Shown in pieces: positions 1 through 8,085 of a DNA stretch of 22,836 nucleotides (its first letter is position 1; every line of letters starts with the position of its first letter). The notes beneath the pieces are model-generated. The model was not told where the DNA came from. It made no database searches and saw only the letters and a list, made by a program, of their open reading frames with translations. Location: NCBI GenBank assembly GCA_050331575.1, contig JBHJGS010000064.1:1-22836 (forward strand), written 5' to 3'. Source of the stretch: JBHJGS01 sp050331575 (GTDB lineage Bacteria > Pseudomonadota > Alphaproteobacteria > Sphingomonadales > Rhodothalassiaceae). The position numbers were made by a program, and so were the translations under genes.

Positions 1-135
1 TCGACCCGATCTGGTGGGCGGGGCCCCACCACCGACCCACGTTCGACCAACCCTTACTTCAAAAGTGAACGTGGCTCGGACTTCGCCAAAACTCAGCCGT
101 CACAAGACCTTGTGGCTGCGTGAGCTAAAGCGATA

Positions 136-777
136 GTGCCCTCGGACATCACCGATCTGAAGCGGGCGCAAACGGCGCAAAAGCTACTGATGGACGAACT
201 GAACCACCGGGTGAAGAATATGCTGGCGGTGGTCCAGGCGATCAGCCGGCAGACCAAGCGCGCGCATGCCGATCCGGAGTCGTTCTACGAGGCCCTGGAA
301 CAAAGGCTGATGGCGCTCAGTGCGGCGCACAATCTGCTGACCCGAACGAATTGGGAAGGCACCACCTTGTCGGATTTGGCGAAAAGCCTGATCTCGACTT
401 TCGGTTTGGACGAAAAACGCCTGGTTCTGGAAGGTCCATCCGTGGCCTTGTCACCAAATGCGGCGATTTCCTTGTGCTTAGCATTCCACGAACTCGCCAC
501 AAATGCTATGAAATATGGGCCGTGGTCGGGCGACAGAGGGACGGTCACCTTGACGTGGCAGGCTTTGCCGAAGATGGAGCCGCCACAATTGGTGATCTTG
601 TGGGTCGAACGCGGCGGGCCGAAGGTGAACGAACCAAAGAAAAAGGGGTTCGGCACGCAATTGCTGGAACGAACGGTTGGGCCGGAGTTCGGTGGCGCGG
701 TGGATCTGGACTTTGCCGAGCGCGGCCTGACCTGCCGAATGGAGCTGACATTGAATGACAAGATCAGGCTGGGATGA
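136..777 (+). CDS. HWE-family sensor histidine kinase (no sensor domain)
   Basis: Autophosphorylating histidine kinase core of the HWE family. Seen: the H-box with the likely phosphoacceptor His24 in ELNHRVKN, the N-box HELATNA (His118, Asn123), the family-naming W-x-E at Trp156/Glu158, and the ATP-lid motif GFGTQLLERT near 171-180. No membrane segment or signal peptide, so it should be cytosolic. Residues 4-12 (DITDLKRAQ) look like the usual tail of a PAS/PAC domain, yet an in-frame stop at 121-123 closes the frame just upstream, so the PAS domain itself is missing. The start is a GTG at 136 with only a weak ribosome binding site. ATG 190, just ahead of the H-box, is a possible later start. 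The next gene begins 4 bases after the stop and encodes a receiver protein, which is the likely phosphotransfer partner. Family assignment is confident; the input signal is unknown. Confidence 0.87.
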   Translation: MPSDITDLKRAQTAQKLLMDELNHRVKNMLAVVQAISRQTKRAHADPESFYEALEQRLMALSAAHNLLTRTNWEGTTLSDLAKSLISTFGLDEKRLVLEGPSVALSPNAAISLCLAFHELATNAMKYGPWSGDRGTVTLTWQALPKMEPPQLVILWVERGGPKVNEPKKKGFGTQLLERTVGPEFGGAVDLDFAERGLTCRMELTLNDKIRLG

Positions 778-781
778 GGTC

Positions 782-1150
782 ATGAGCATGGCCGTCCTGA
801 TCATCGAAGATGAAGCAATGATCGCTAGACTGGTGGCAGACTTTCTGGAAGATCTCGGCCACCAGGTACACGGCATGGCCGCCAGCGTGGAGGAAGCGCT
901 GGCTGTCTTGGCACCGGATAAACCCAAGCCGGACGTGGCGATCCTGGACCTCAATCTGGGCGGGGAGCCCGCCGATCCGGTGGCGCACCGCCTGCGGGAG
1001 GTGGAGATCCCGTTCCTCATCGCCACCGGCTATGGCGAGGACCGGCTGGACCGCAGCGGTCTGCACGAACCCGCGATCTACAAGCCCTACAGCCAAGCGG
1101 CCCTCGGCCGTGCGCTGGCGGATCTGAATAGCCGCTCCCCGGCGGCCTAA
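782..1150 (+). CDS. Single-domain response regulator (receiver domain only)
   Basis: Stand-alone CheY-like receiver of 122 residues with no output domain. Seen: acidic pair Glu9/Asp10, phosphoacceptor Asp56 in VAILDLNLGG, switch residue Thr82 in IATGYGED and the conserved Lys101 in IYKPYS. The ATG at 782 is preferred over an ATG at 755 in the same frame: GGATGAGG lies just upstream, the start then falls 4 bases after the kinase stop, and the protein begins with the normal receiver strand (AVLIIEDE). It probably receives phosphate from the preceding HWE kinase and passes it on by protein-protein contact or phosphorelay. Receivers of this length paired with HWE kinases are common in Alphaproteobacteria. 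The downstream target is not visible here. Confidence 0.88.
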   Translation: MSMAVLIIEDEAMIARLVADFLEDLGHQVHGMAASVEEALAVLAPDKPKPDVAILDLNLGGEPADPVAHRLREVEIPFLIATGYGEDRLDRSGLHEPAIYKPYSQAALGRALADLNSRSPAA

Positions 1151-1308
1151 TCTCCCCCTGTCCTGCTGACCATACCGGCAGAGCCGCGCCTGTCTTGGGG
1201 CTTCGACACCGGCCCGGCTCCGACCAGGCGGCCCGGCCAAAAACTATACCGTGTTCAAATCAATAATGACAGTTTCATTGCGGATATATTACATTTTGGA
1301 GGCATATT

Positions 1309-1317
1309 TGTTACAAT
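1309..1317 (+). promoter_or_regulatory. Candidate extended -10 promoter for the UrcA gene
   Basis: In an AT-rich patch between the response regulator and the UrcA gene, TGT directly precedes TACAAT (1312-1317, 5 of 6 to TATAAT), which makes an extended -10 element. No good -35 sits at the usual distance. It would give a leader of about 50 bases before the ATG at 1374. Sequence-only prediction. Confidence 0.33.
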
Positions 1318-1373
1318 CTGGTTCGAAGCGGGGCCCCAAACCCGCCGAACTGGTCAAATCGGGAGACAGAAAA

Positions 1374-1730
1374 ATGACACATATCCGTTCGACCCGCCGC
1401 AAAATCACGCTGGCCGCTGCCACTATCTTGGCAGTGGCCGGGTTCGCAGCGCAGGCTGACGAATTTCACTTTTCCTTCGATGACAAGGCGCTGACGCGGC
1501 CGGACGAAACCATTGCCCTGCTGCATCGGCTGGACCGCGCCATCGACAATGCCTGCGACTTGCGCGCGCGCTCGTCCCACACGGTGCGCGAGGCGGAAGC
1601 GGCGTGCCGGGTTAAGCTGACACGCATGGCCGCGGCCAAGCTGATGCAGTCTTGCTCTGCCATTGCCGGGTGCAAGGAAGACGGTCTCATCGGCGCTTAT
1701 CTGCGCGCCGCTCAGCGTCAGACCGGCTAG
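1374..1730 (+). CDS. UrcA family protein, exported
   Basis: Small exported protein of 118 residues. Residues 1-27 form a clear Sec signal peptide: basic start, hydrophobic LAAATILAVAGFA, AQA before the likely cleavage. The mature part follows the UrcA pattern: a short beta strand (FHFSFDD), then LDRAIDNACD, then EAEAACRVKL, with paired cysteines able to form a disulphide, and an extra Cys pair near SCSAIAGC. The start at 1374 is chosen over the open frame from 1251 because it has GGAGA at 1362-1366 and immediately precedes the signal peptide. UrcA proteins are periplasmic or secreted with unknown function. It has its own AT-rich upstream region and is probably monocistronic. Confidence 0.72.
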   Translation: MTHIRSTRRKITLAAATILAVAGFAAQADEFHFSFDDKALTRPDETIALLHRLDRAIDNACDLRARSSHTVREAEAACRVKLTRMAAAKLMQSCSAIAGCKEDGLIGAYLRAAQRQTG

Positions 1731-1747
1731 GGCATTATCGGATCAAT

Positions 1748-1757
1748 CGCGATCGCG
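1748..1757. repeat. Short GC palindrome with spaced GATC sites
   Basis: CGCGATCGCG is a perfect 10-bp palindrome in the gap between the convergent UrcA and membrane-protein genes. GATC occurs at 1741, 1751, 1761 and 1766. It could be a weak bidirectional hairpin, but no T-tract follows. Confidence 0.3.
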
Positions 1758-1804
1758 CGTGATCGGATCAACAGGCCCGCCGTCGATGAGGCGCGCAACT
1801 TGCC

Positions 1805-2647
1805 CTAACCCGCCGGCATCAGCATGGCAGCGGCGATGAGGGCGACAATGATCGTGCCCTGGATCGCTAACCGGGCGCGCCCGCGGGCGGGGATCGGCGG
1901 CGCCGCGGCGATGGAAATGGCCAGGGCAAGGCCCAGACCAACCGCGCGGCCGGGCGTCAGCACCGCAATCGCCGCGATCAAGCCGGTCAAGGCGATCAGG
2001 GCGAACTGGGCGGCGAGCGCGTCGACCGCCTCGCCGCGCACGCCGCAGCCCCAGCCCAGGCCCAGAAGCGCCGCCAGTAACGTCAGCGCGTGAACGGCGG
2101 TGCGGCTGGGATATAGCCCGGCGACCAGACCCACCGCCAGTGTCATCCCCAACAGCGCCACCAGCCGATCGCGCCCGCCGGTCCCCTCGGCGCTGAAACG
2201 GCCGGTGGTGGCCAGGGCAAACAGCGTCAGCAGCAGCCACACGAATGGGGTGCGCGGCTGGTCTGGCCGGAAACTCGGCGCCGCCACACCGGCCGCCGTG
2301 CCCAGCAGCAATATCGCCACCAGGGCCCACCGCGCCAGCGGGCCCAAGCGCGGCGCCAGGAACGCCAGCGCCAGCGCGTCGACCGCCAGGAGCCAGGGTA
2401 AACGGCCCAATGGTCCCACCGCCGGCCAAGCGGGAAAGATCGGCCAGCGCGTGAGCAGCAGGCCGGCGATGACCGCGGCCGCCAGCGCCACGATCTGTCG
2501 GCTGATCGACGGGCCGCGCCAACTGGCCAGAAAGGCGGCGATGGCGAGGGGCATCCAAAACGCGGGCATGGCACCCGCGGTGAACAAATAGCCAAAGGAC
2601 ACGGCAGGGACGATCCCGGAGGCGGCGAGAGGAGAGATGAGCAGCAC
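1805..2647 (-). CDS. Multi-pass inner membrane protein of unknown function
   Basis: 280 residues, very rich in Leu, Ala, Val and Gly, with about nine or ten hydrophobic stretches long enough to span the membrane (for example IVALAAAVIAGLLL, WALVAILLLGTAAGVAA, FALIALTGLIAAIAVL). No catalytic motif, Cys cluster or conserved charged pair within the membrane segments stood out, and I do not recognise the family. The start is a GTG at 2647 with a weak AGG-type site upstream. It lies 60 bases after the RND pump stop on the same strand, so it may be the third gene of the efflux operon, but co-transcription is inferred from spacing alone. The protein starts almost directly in a hydrophobic segment, so a slightly longer true N-terminus is possible. 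Confidence 0.6.
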   Translation of the reverse strand: MLLISPLAASGIVPAVSFGYLFTAGAMPAFWMPLAIAAFLASWRGPSISRQIVALAAAVIAGLLLTRWPIFPAWPAVGPLGRLPWLLAVDALALAFLAPRLGPLARWALVAILLLGTAAGVAAPSFRPDQPRTPFVWLLLTLFALATTGRFSAEGTGGRDRLVALLGMTLAVGLVAGLYPSRTAVHALTLLAALLGLGWGCGVRGEAVDALAAQFALIALTGLIAAIAVLTPGRAVGLGLALAISIAAAPPIPARGRARLAIQGTIIVALIAAAMLMPAG

Positions 2648-2707
2648 ACGGCCCTGCCCTGCCTAGCCCAAGGCACCGGCCACCGGCAAGGCAGCCGGAA
2701 AGACGGG

Positions 2708-5700
2708 TTATTCCGCGGCGCGCAATTGCGGCTCGGCCGCAGCGGGTGTCGGCTTTTGCTCCACCTGTAGCGGCCTGCGCCGCATGGCAATCTTGAACGC
2801 CGCCGGAGCGAAATAGAAGGACACGATCATCGACAAAAAGGTGCCGCCGGCAATCGAGACCGCGAACGGGACCCAGAAGTCTGAGCCGGCGATGATCAGC
2901 GGCATGAAGCCGCCCACCGTGGTCAGCGTGGTCGAACCGATATGCCGGCCGCAGCTCATCACGCCGTGGACGATGGCCTCATCCTCGCCGCGCCGGGCGG
3001 CTGGATCCATCTTCAACTCCGTCAGGATCACGATGGCGGCGTTGATCGCCAACCCGATCAGGCCCATGACCCCGACAATGACCACGAAGCCCAAGGGATA
3101 CTGCCCGACCCACAGCGCGAACAGGCCCAGACCAGCCGCCTGAATGGCGGAGAAGAAGGTGATCGCGGCGAGGCGGAAGGAATTGAAGGTGAGCACGATG
3201 GCGATGATCATCAGCACCACCAGCACGCCTGCCTGGGCCATCAGCTTGGACACCGCCTCGTTGCGCTCGGCGCTTTCCCCGCCGATTTCAAGCCGGTGGC
3301 CGGGCGGCAGGCTGGCTTGCAATTCCTCCAGGCGCGGCTGGATCAGCGCCAAAGCGGTTTCCGGCAGAACCCCGGCGGCGGTGAAACCCTGGACCGCATT
3401 CATCCGCTCGCCATCCTCGCGCGGGATCGAGCCGATCGACGGTTTCAGGTCGACGCGTGCCACAGCGGTCAGCGGCACACCGAGAAACCCGCCATCCTCG
3501 GACCGCGCCGGGGCGGGAAGGATCAGCTCCACGCCGCGCAGCGCACGGACGCTGGAACGCTGCTCATCGCCCAAACGGATCCGCACGGGCACTTCCTCTG
3601 TAGCCTCCAGCACGGTGCCGCCAATCTGGCCGTCGATTGCCGCCTGCAATTGATCGGCGACTTGGCGCAGATCCAGACCGATGGTGGCGATCACCGGTTC
3701 AGAGGCGCGCACCACCAGCTCCGGCCGGCCGACCCGAAGCGTTTGCCGAACATGGGCGACATAGCCGGTCGACATCAGGATCTGCTGGGCCTTGTCACCG
3801 GTTTCGCGCAGCACCTCCAGATCCGGGCCGACCACCTTCAGCTCCAAAGGCGCATCATAGGGCGGACCCTGTTCTAAGGTGCGCACCAGGATCCGGGCTT
3901 GGGGGAATTGCTCGTCGAGCAGGCGCTGCAGCCGCGGGACGGCCCGCTGCACGCCTTTCAGCGACTGCGCCGTGATCATGCCTTGCGCATAGCTGGCGAC
4001 CCCGTCGCGATTACCGGTCAGATTGTAGTAGAAGCGCGGCGCACTTTCGCCGACGAACCATTGCGCCGACACGATCTCCGGCTGAGACAGTACGACCTCA
4101 TCGACCGCGCGGACCAGGGCGCGGGTTTCCTCCACCACCGCCAGATTGGGCAGTTCGATCTCGATATTGAATTGGTCACGATCGCTGGGTGGAAAGAATT
4201 GTTCGGTCAACGTGGAGGCCAGAATAAAGCCGCCCAGGGGCAGGATGCCGACGGTGGCTATGGTCAGCCACGGCCGTGCGATCGCCCGGCTCAGCGTCCA
4301 GCGAAACGCATTGGCTATGCCGCGGCCCTCGATGCCTTCTTTCCACCAGCGCCGCGGCTGGCGCTGCGCTGCCCCGGCGGCGCGCTCCTTCTTGGGTCGG
4401 CCGAGCACGCGGCCGGCCAGCGCGGAAATAATCGTGAAGGAAATGATGTAACTGGCAATCAGCGATGCGATCACCGAGGCGGAAATGCCGCCGACGAATT
4501 CACCGGCATTGCCGGGCATCAGCAGGATCGGCATGAACGCGATCACCGTGGTGATGGTCGACCCCATCAGCGGCAACCACAGTTTCTGGATGGTGTTGGC
4601 AACCGCGGCGCTGCGCTTCTCGCCGTTGAGCAGCCGGGTCTGGATTTCGTCCGTCAGAACGATGGCATTGTCGACCATGATGCCCAGGCCGACGATCATG
4701 CCGGTCACCACCATCTGCTGGATCTGATAGCCCAGTGCGTTCAGAATCGCCAAGGCTGTCAGGGCGGCCAGCGGCAGCACCGAGCCGGAGATGAACGCCG
4801 CCTTCCAACCAAGCGTCACCAGCAAGACCAGGATCACCACCAACGCGCCGACGATGAGATTGCCCATCAATTCGTTCAGCCGCGTTTCGGTATAAGCCGC
4901 CTGCTCGAAGATGATGTCCGCGGAGACGCTGGCGGGCATCAGCTCGCGATAGTCCGCCACCACCTGCTCAACCCTGGCGGTCCATTCATCGACCCGGGCC
5001 GACTGCAGCATCCGGGCGCCCAGCACCACCGCCGGCGTGCGATCGATCAGGGCGAAGCTGTCGGCGGGCTTGCGAAAGCCACGAGTGACCTCCGCCACGT
5101 CGCCAATGCGGGTCAACCCGGTTTGCTGATTGACGCTGACCGGCACATTGCGGATGCGCTGCAGCGTATCGAACTCCCCATGCACGCTGACCACGAACCG
5201 GTTGCCGGTGCTGTTCAGAAAGCCCGCCGGCCCCTTGGCGTCGGCCTGGAACAAGCGCCGGGCGACCTGCTGCGGCGTCAGCCCGAGCACCGCCAGCTCG
5301 TCATCATCCAGCGCCACCGTGATTTCCTCGGTGGGAAGGCCGAAAATGCGCGTGAAGTCCGTGCCAAGCACATTCTTGATGCGGACTTCCAATTCCTCCA
5401 GATGGCGACCAAGGATGCCGTAATTGACCGGGGCGTCGCTGTTCCACTTCAGCGCCACCAAAACGGTCATGGCATAGAAGAGATCATCGTCGAACCGCGG
5501 AGCCATCGCCGCCTCGGGCAAGTCGGTCAGTTCCGCCAACTTGTCGCGCAGCCGCGCATTCACCGCGTCAGCATCAAGCACCTCGTCCTTCAATTCGATA
5601 ATCACAACGGAAATGCCCGGCCGGGAGGTGGAGCGCACCTCCTTGACCTCTGCCACTTCGCGCAGCTTGTTCTCGATCGGCTCGGACACCAGCGCCTCGA

Positions 5701-5866
5701 CGCGTTCGGCCGACGCGCCGGGAAACCGCGTGATCACGAAATTCACGCGCCCCTTTAAATGCGGATCCTCCAGGCGCGGCATGGTCTGCAACGCAGCCAA
5801 GCCCGCGGTGGTAATGAACACCAGGATCAGAATGATCAGGCGCGGATAGTTGTACAGGCTGCGCAT
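2708..5866 (-). CDS. RND efflux transporter permease subunit
   Basis: Proton-driven inner membrane pump of the resistance-nodulation-division superfamily, 1052 residues, the usual size for this group. Seen: the N-terminal first membrane helix after RSLYNYPR; two large periplasmic loops (about 35-330 and 560-860) with the GASAERVEALV and EPIENKLREV motifs of the pore domain; membrane helix clusters at about 335-490 and 870-1030. The helix-4 proton site reads GIMVDNAIV (Asp399-Asn400), and the helix-10 region reads GLAINAAIV, where AcrB has a Lys. So only one of the two usual helix-4 acids is present. The gene follows the adaptor gene by 6 bases, so they form one operon. No outer membrane channel gene is present, so a TolC-type channel must be encoded elsewhere. 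Substrate cannot be read from the sequence. Confidence 0.93.
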   Translation of the reverse strand: MRSLYNYPRLIILILVFITTAGLAALQTMPRLEDPHLKGRVNFVITRFPGASAERVEALVSEPIENKLREVAEVKEVRSTSRPGISVVIIELKDEVLDADAVNARLRDKLAELTDLPEAAMAPRFDDDLFYAMTVLVALKWNSDAPVNYGILGRHLEELEVRIKNVLGTDFTRIFGLPTEEITVALDDDELAVLGLTPQQVARRLFQADAKGPAGFLNSTGNRFVVSVHGEFDTLQRIRNVPVSVNQQTGLTRIGDVAEVTRGFRKPADSFALIDRTPAVVLGARMLQSARVDEWTARVEQVVADYRELMPASVSADIIFEQAAYTETRLNELMGNLIVGALVVILVLLVTLGWKAAFISGSVLPLAALTALAILNALGYQIQQMVVTGMIVGLGIMVDNAIVLTDEIQTRLLNGEKRSAAVANTIQKLWLPLMGSTITTVIAFMPILLMPGNAGEFVGGISASVIASLIASYIISFTIISALAGRVLGRPKKERAAGAAQRQPRRWWKEGIEGRGIANAFRWTLSRAIARPWLTIATVGILPLGGFILASTLTEQFFPPSDRDQFNIEIELPNLAVVEETRALVRAVDEVVLSQPEIVSAQWFVGESAPRFYYNLTGNRDGVASYAQGMITAQSLKGVQRAVPRLQRLLDEQFPQARILVRTLEQGPPYDAPLELKVVGPDLEVLRETGDKAQQILMSTGYVAHVRQTLRVGRPELVVRASEPVIATIGLDLRQVADQLQAAIDGQIGGTVLEATEEVPVRIRLGDEQRSSVRALRGVELILPAPARSEDGGFLGVPLTAVARVDLKPSIGSIPREDGERMNAVQGFTAAGVLPETALALIQPRLEELQASLPPGHRLEIGGESAERNEAVSKLMAQAGVLVVLMIIAIVLTFNSFRLAAITFFSAIQAAGLGLFALWVGQYPLGFVVIVGVMGLIGLAINAAIVILTELKMDPAARRGEDEAIVHGVMSCGRHIGSTTLTTVGGFMPLIIAGSDFWVPFAVSIAGGTFLSMIVSFYFAPAAFKIAMRRRPLQVEQKPTPAAAEPQLRAAE

Positions 5867-5872
5867 GCCGGC

Positions 5873-7009
5873 CTAACCTTCCGCTCCGGTCATCGCGCGC
5901 ACAAGCTTGCCCGGGGCCACTTTGCCGACCCCGGCGGAAACGATGAGCGCGCGGTCATCGACACTGCCGGTCACGAACGCGCGATCTTCCTCCGCATAGA
6001 GGATCTGCACATTCTCAATGACGACGCGATGCAAGCCATTTTGCGCCGGTTCCAGCCGGTACACGCGCCACAAGCCGCGAATATCCGCGCTCAAGGCGCG
6101 GACCGGCACCCAAAAGCCGTCCTGGCCGACTTGATCGGTCATGGTCAGGGTGATGATTTCACCATCGGTCACCGGAATGCGCTCACTTTTGCCCAGCGCC
6201 AGAGTGGCCAGCACGGTTCGGGTCTCGCCGCGGATGCCGGGGGTCACGGTGACCAGGCGTGCCGGGATCAAATTGCCGCGCGGCCCGTGCACCTTATAGG
6301 CCGCGCCTGCCTTCAGCCGCCGCCCAAATGCAAAGGGCAGACCGACCCGCGCCTCCAAATGGCCGTCTTCCAGCACTTGCAGCACCGCCTGGCCCGGCGT
6401 GACCACGGTGCCTTCGTCCAACAGCCGCTGTTGCACGCTGCCATCGAAGGGCGCGCTCAATTCCGTCTGGTCGATCTCGACATCAATGGCGGCAATCGCT
6501 GCATCCACGCGAGCCAAGCTGGCCTCCAGCGCTGCCACCCGTGCCTCGTCCTCATCCAGCCGCTGCTGTGACTGATGACCTTGGGCTACCAGATCGGCAG
6601 TGCGCGCGCGGGTTTGCCGCGCCAGCGTCAAATTTGCCTCCACCTCCTTGCGCTCGGCGCGCAATCGAGCACGTTCGGCGCGCTGACGCACGCTTTCCAG
6701 CCGCGCCAGGATCTCGCCCCGGCGCACCTGCGAGCCATCATCGACCAGGATTTCGGCGATTTCGCCGCCGCGGTCGAACCCCAGATCGGCGGTGCGCCGC
6801 GCGCTGACCCGGCCTGTAAAGGATCGTTCTACTGTGTAGAAGGATTGGTGGGTGATCCGCTGCGCGGCCACCGGCAGCGGCTGTTCCTCCGCTGACGGGG
6901 CCGTCTGCGACCGGGCCCGGCCGCCGGCCAGCCATCCGGTCGCCGCCGCAGCGGCCAGGAACAGAAGGGCCAATTTCAGGCTTTTCGATTTCGCGCGCAT
7001 CGCTGTCAT
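5873..7009 (-). CDS. RND efflux periplasmic adaptor subunit (HlyD/AcrA type)
   Basis: Membrane fusion protein linking the RND pump to an outer membrane channel; 378 residues. Seen: an N-terminal signal or anchor (LALLFLAAAAATGWLAGG, about 13-30); first half of the lipoyl-like domain with GGEIAEILVDDGSQVRRGEILARL; a charged heptad-rich hairpin at about 105-180; second lipoyl half with LSAPFDGSVQQRLLDEGTVV; then beta-barrel and membrane-proximal domains. No lipobox Cys, so it is anchored by the uncleaved helix or is soluble. Start ATG 7009 is listed; ATG 7000 is an in-frame alternative. It is first in the minus-strand operon and diverges from the tetR gene across 153 bases holding a palindromic operator, so it is probably repressed by that regulator. 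Confidence 0.92.
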   Translation of the reverse strand: MTAMRAKSKSLKLALLFLAAAAATGWLAGGRARSQTAPSAEEQPLPVAAQRITHQSFYTVERSFTGRVSARRTADLGFDRGGEIAEILVDDGSQVRRGEILARLESVRQRAERARLRAERKEVEANLTLARQTRARTADLVAQGHQSQQRLDEDEARVAALEASLARVDAAIAAIDVEIDQTELSAPFDGSVQQRLLDEGTVVTPGQAVLQVLEDGHLEARVGLPFAFGRRLKAGAAYKVHGPRGNLIPARLVTVTPGIRGETRTVLATLALGKSERIPVTDGEIITLTMTDQVGQDGFWVPVRALSADIRGLWRVYRLEPAQNGLHRVVIENVQILYAEEDRAFVTGSVDDRALIVSAGVGKVAPGKLVRAMTGAEG

Positions 7010-7096
7010 GTCCCGGGCTCTTGGGGCCGTCTTGCCGTCCGCTGCAGCGGCGCACCATGTTCGGTGTCTTGTCCGACGCGGGCTGGCGCCTTTGTC

Positions 7097-7125
7097 TGGA
7101 CACTAACCAAACTAGACGGTATGGT
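7097..7125 (+). promoter_or_regulatory. Candidate sigma-70-type promoter of tetR
   Basis: TGGACA (7097-7102) and TATGGT (7120-7125) are separated by exactly 17 bases. Transcription would begin near 7132, which rules out the open-frame ATG at 7121 and supports the ATG at 7163 as the tetR start. The -10 element lies inside the palindrome at 7109-7132, the expected arrangement for autorepression. Confidence 0.5.
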
Positions 7126-7132
7126 CCAGTTT
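7109..7132. promoter_or_regulatory. Candidate TetR operator palindrome
   Basis: AAACTAGAC, a 6-base spacer, then GTCCAGTTT: 9-bp inverted arms with one mismatch, between the divergent efflux operon and tetR. Size and position fit a TetR-family operator that would control both directions. On the opposite strand TGGACC and TAGTGT, 17 bases apart, could be the efflux operon promoter and would overlap the same site. Confidence 0.55.
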
Positions 7133-7162
7133 AAATTTTCAGCCCCCGAAGCGGGGTGCGCA

Positions 7163-7843
7163 ATGGGGAAGATCGTGGCCAACAGTGCTCCAGCCGTGCG
7201 CGCGCGTCCGCGCAGTGCCGACAAACGCAAAGCCATCATAGACGCCGCCGGTGAATTATTTCTCACCCGCGGCTTCAGCGGCACCAGCATGGACGAAGTG
7301 GCACGCGCCGCCAGCGTGTCCAAGCAAACCGTCTACAGCCATTTCCACAATAAGGAGCGGCTGTATGCCGCGTGCATCCGCAGGGTTTGCAACGACTATT
7401 TTCCCGACGCCGTCAGCATTGCGCCGGACGCGGACATCGCCACGCGCTTGAGCCTGATCGGCACGCACTTCGTGCGGCTGATCGTGTCCGAACCGGCGGT
7501 CAATATGTTCCGCACCCTGGTCGCGCAGGCCGCCGAAGGACCTGAGATGGCGGAATTGTTTTACGAGACCGGCCCGGCTGCGCTGAAACGCGAGATCGAA
7601 GCGGTTTTAGCCTGCGCCATCGCGCGGGGCGAATTGAAGCCGTGCGACACGGACAAGGCGTGCGGCCATTTTGCCGCCCTGTTGAAGGGCGAGATGCATT
7701 TTCGCTTGAGCCTAGGATTGCCGATGGCGGTCAGCGAGTCTGACATCGACGCCCATGTTGCCGACTGCGTGGCGGTGTTTCTTGCCGCCTACGCCTCCGG
7801 CTCGACCGCCAGCGACGGTTCAATCAGCGGAAATCGCGAATAG
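7163..7843 (+). CDS. TetR/AcrR family transcriptional repressor
   Basis: 226-residue ligand-responsive repressor. Seen: the N-terminal three-helix DNA-binding domain, with IIDAAGELFLTRGFSGTSMDEVA then the recognition part ASVSKQTVYSHFHNKERLY (about residues 25-68), typical of AcrR-like members. The remaining residues 80-215 form an all-helical ligand-binding and dimerisation domain. The frame is open from 7064, but ATG 7163 is chosen because the best promoter and the operator lie at 7097-7132 and family members start 10-25 residues before the first helix. Divergent from the RND operon, which is its likely target together with itself. Its last 55 bases overlap the convergent lipoprotein gene. 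The inducer is unknown. Confidence 0.9.
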   Translation: MGKIVANSAPAVRARPRSADKRKAIIDAAGELFLTRGFSGTSMDEVARAASVSKQTVYSHFHNKERLYAACIRRVCNDYFPDAVSIAPDADIATRLSLIGTHFVRLIVSEPAVNMFRTLVAQAAEGPEMAELFYETGPAALKREIEAVLACAIARGELKPCDTDKACGHFAALLKGEMHFRLSLGLPMAVSESDIDAHVADCVAVFLAAYASGSTASDGSISGNRE

Positions 7844-8001
7844 TTTCGGTTGGCTTCGTCACCGCTCAAGCCGTCCGGCAGCGATTTCACCAGGGCCTTG
7901 CTATCCGGACCCGCAGCCTCGTCAAAGACGAATTCCTTTTCATTGCCGCTGCACGCGGTGATCAGCAACACCAATGGCAAACACACAGCAAGGGCGCGCA
8001 T
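7789..8001 (-). CDS. Small predicted lipoprotein
   Basis: 70 residues. Residues 1-17 are a compact lipoprotein signal (hydrophobic LAVCLPLVLLITAC) with lipobox-like LITAC and the acylated Cys at 17, followed by Ser-Gly. That favours outer membrane sorting in systems where Asp at +2 means retention. The mature peptide is acidic and carries no domain I recognise. The frame is open further upstream to 8061, but ATG 8001 has a good site (GAGAGGGATG) and starts the signal peptide directly. It converges on and overlaps the last 55 bases of tetR, and its start is 84 bases from the divergent rnpB gene. The signal peptide plus ribosome binding site make it believable despite its size. Confidence 0.68.
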   Translation of the reverse strand: MRALAVCLPLVLLITACSGNEKEFVFDEAAGPDSKALVKSLPDGLSGDEANRNYSRFPLIEPSLAVEPEA

Positions 8002-8048
8002 GTCATCCCTCTCATACAATAGTCCCAACTGGGGCACCAGCCCGTCTA

Positions 8049-8077
8049 TTGCACATCCCAAAGGCCGACGCTACATG
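8049..8077 (+). promoter_or_regulatory. rnpB: Candidate rnpB promoter
   Basis: TTGCAC (8049-8054) and TACATG (8072-8077) with a 17-base spacer. The predicted transcription start falls near 8084, right at the first paired base of the P1 helix of the RNase P RNA. Each hexamer matches consensus only partly; position is the main support. Confidence 0.35.
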
Positions 8078-8085
8078 AAGCTCGG

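Noticed and set aside
1..123. C-terminal end of an upstream gene
   Set aside because: All three plus-strand frames are open for some distance, but none shows recognisable protein character, so no gene is called.
1251..1373. Longer UrcA N-terminus from 1251
   Set aside because: It would place about 40 residues before an evident signal peptide and cross the promoter-like region.
3899..5758. Open frame of 619 codons on the plus strand across the RND pump gene
   Set aside because: It is antisense to a clear RND gene. Its translation is rich in His, Gln, Arg and Asp without domain order, which is normal for GC-rich antisense frames.
7064..7162. Longer tetR N-terminus starting at 7064 or 7121
   Set aside because: The best promoter and operator lie inside this stretch, and family members do not carry such an extension.
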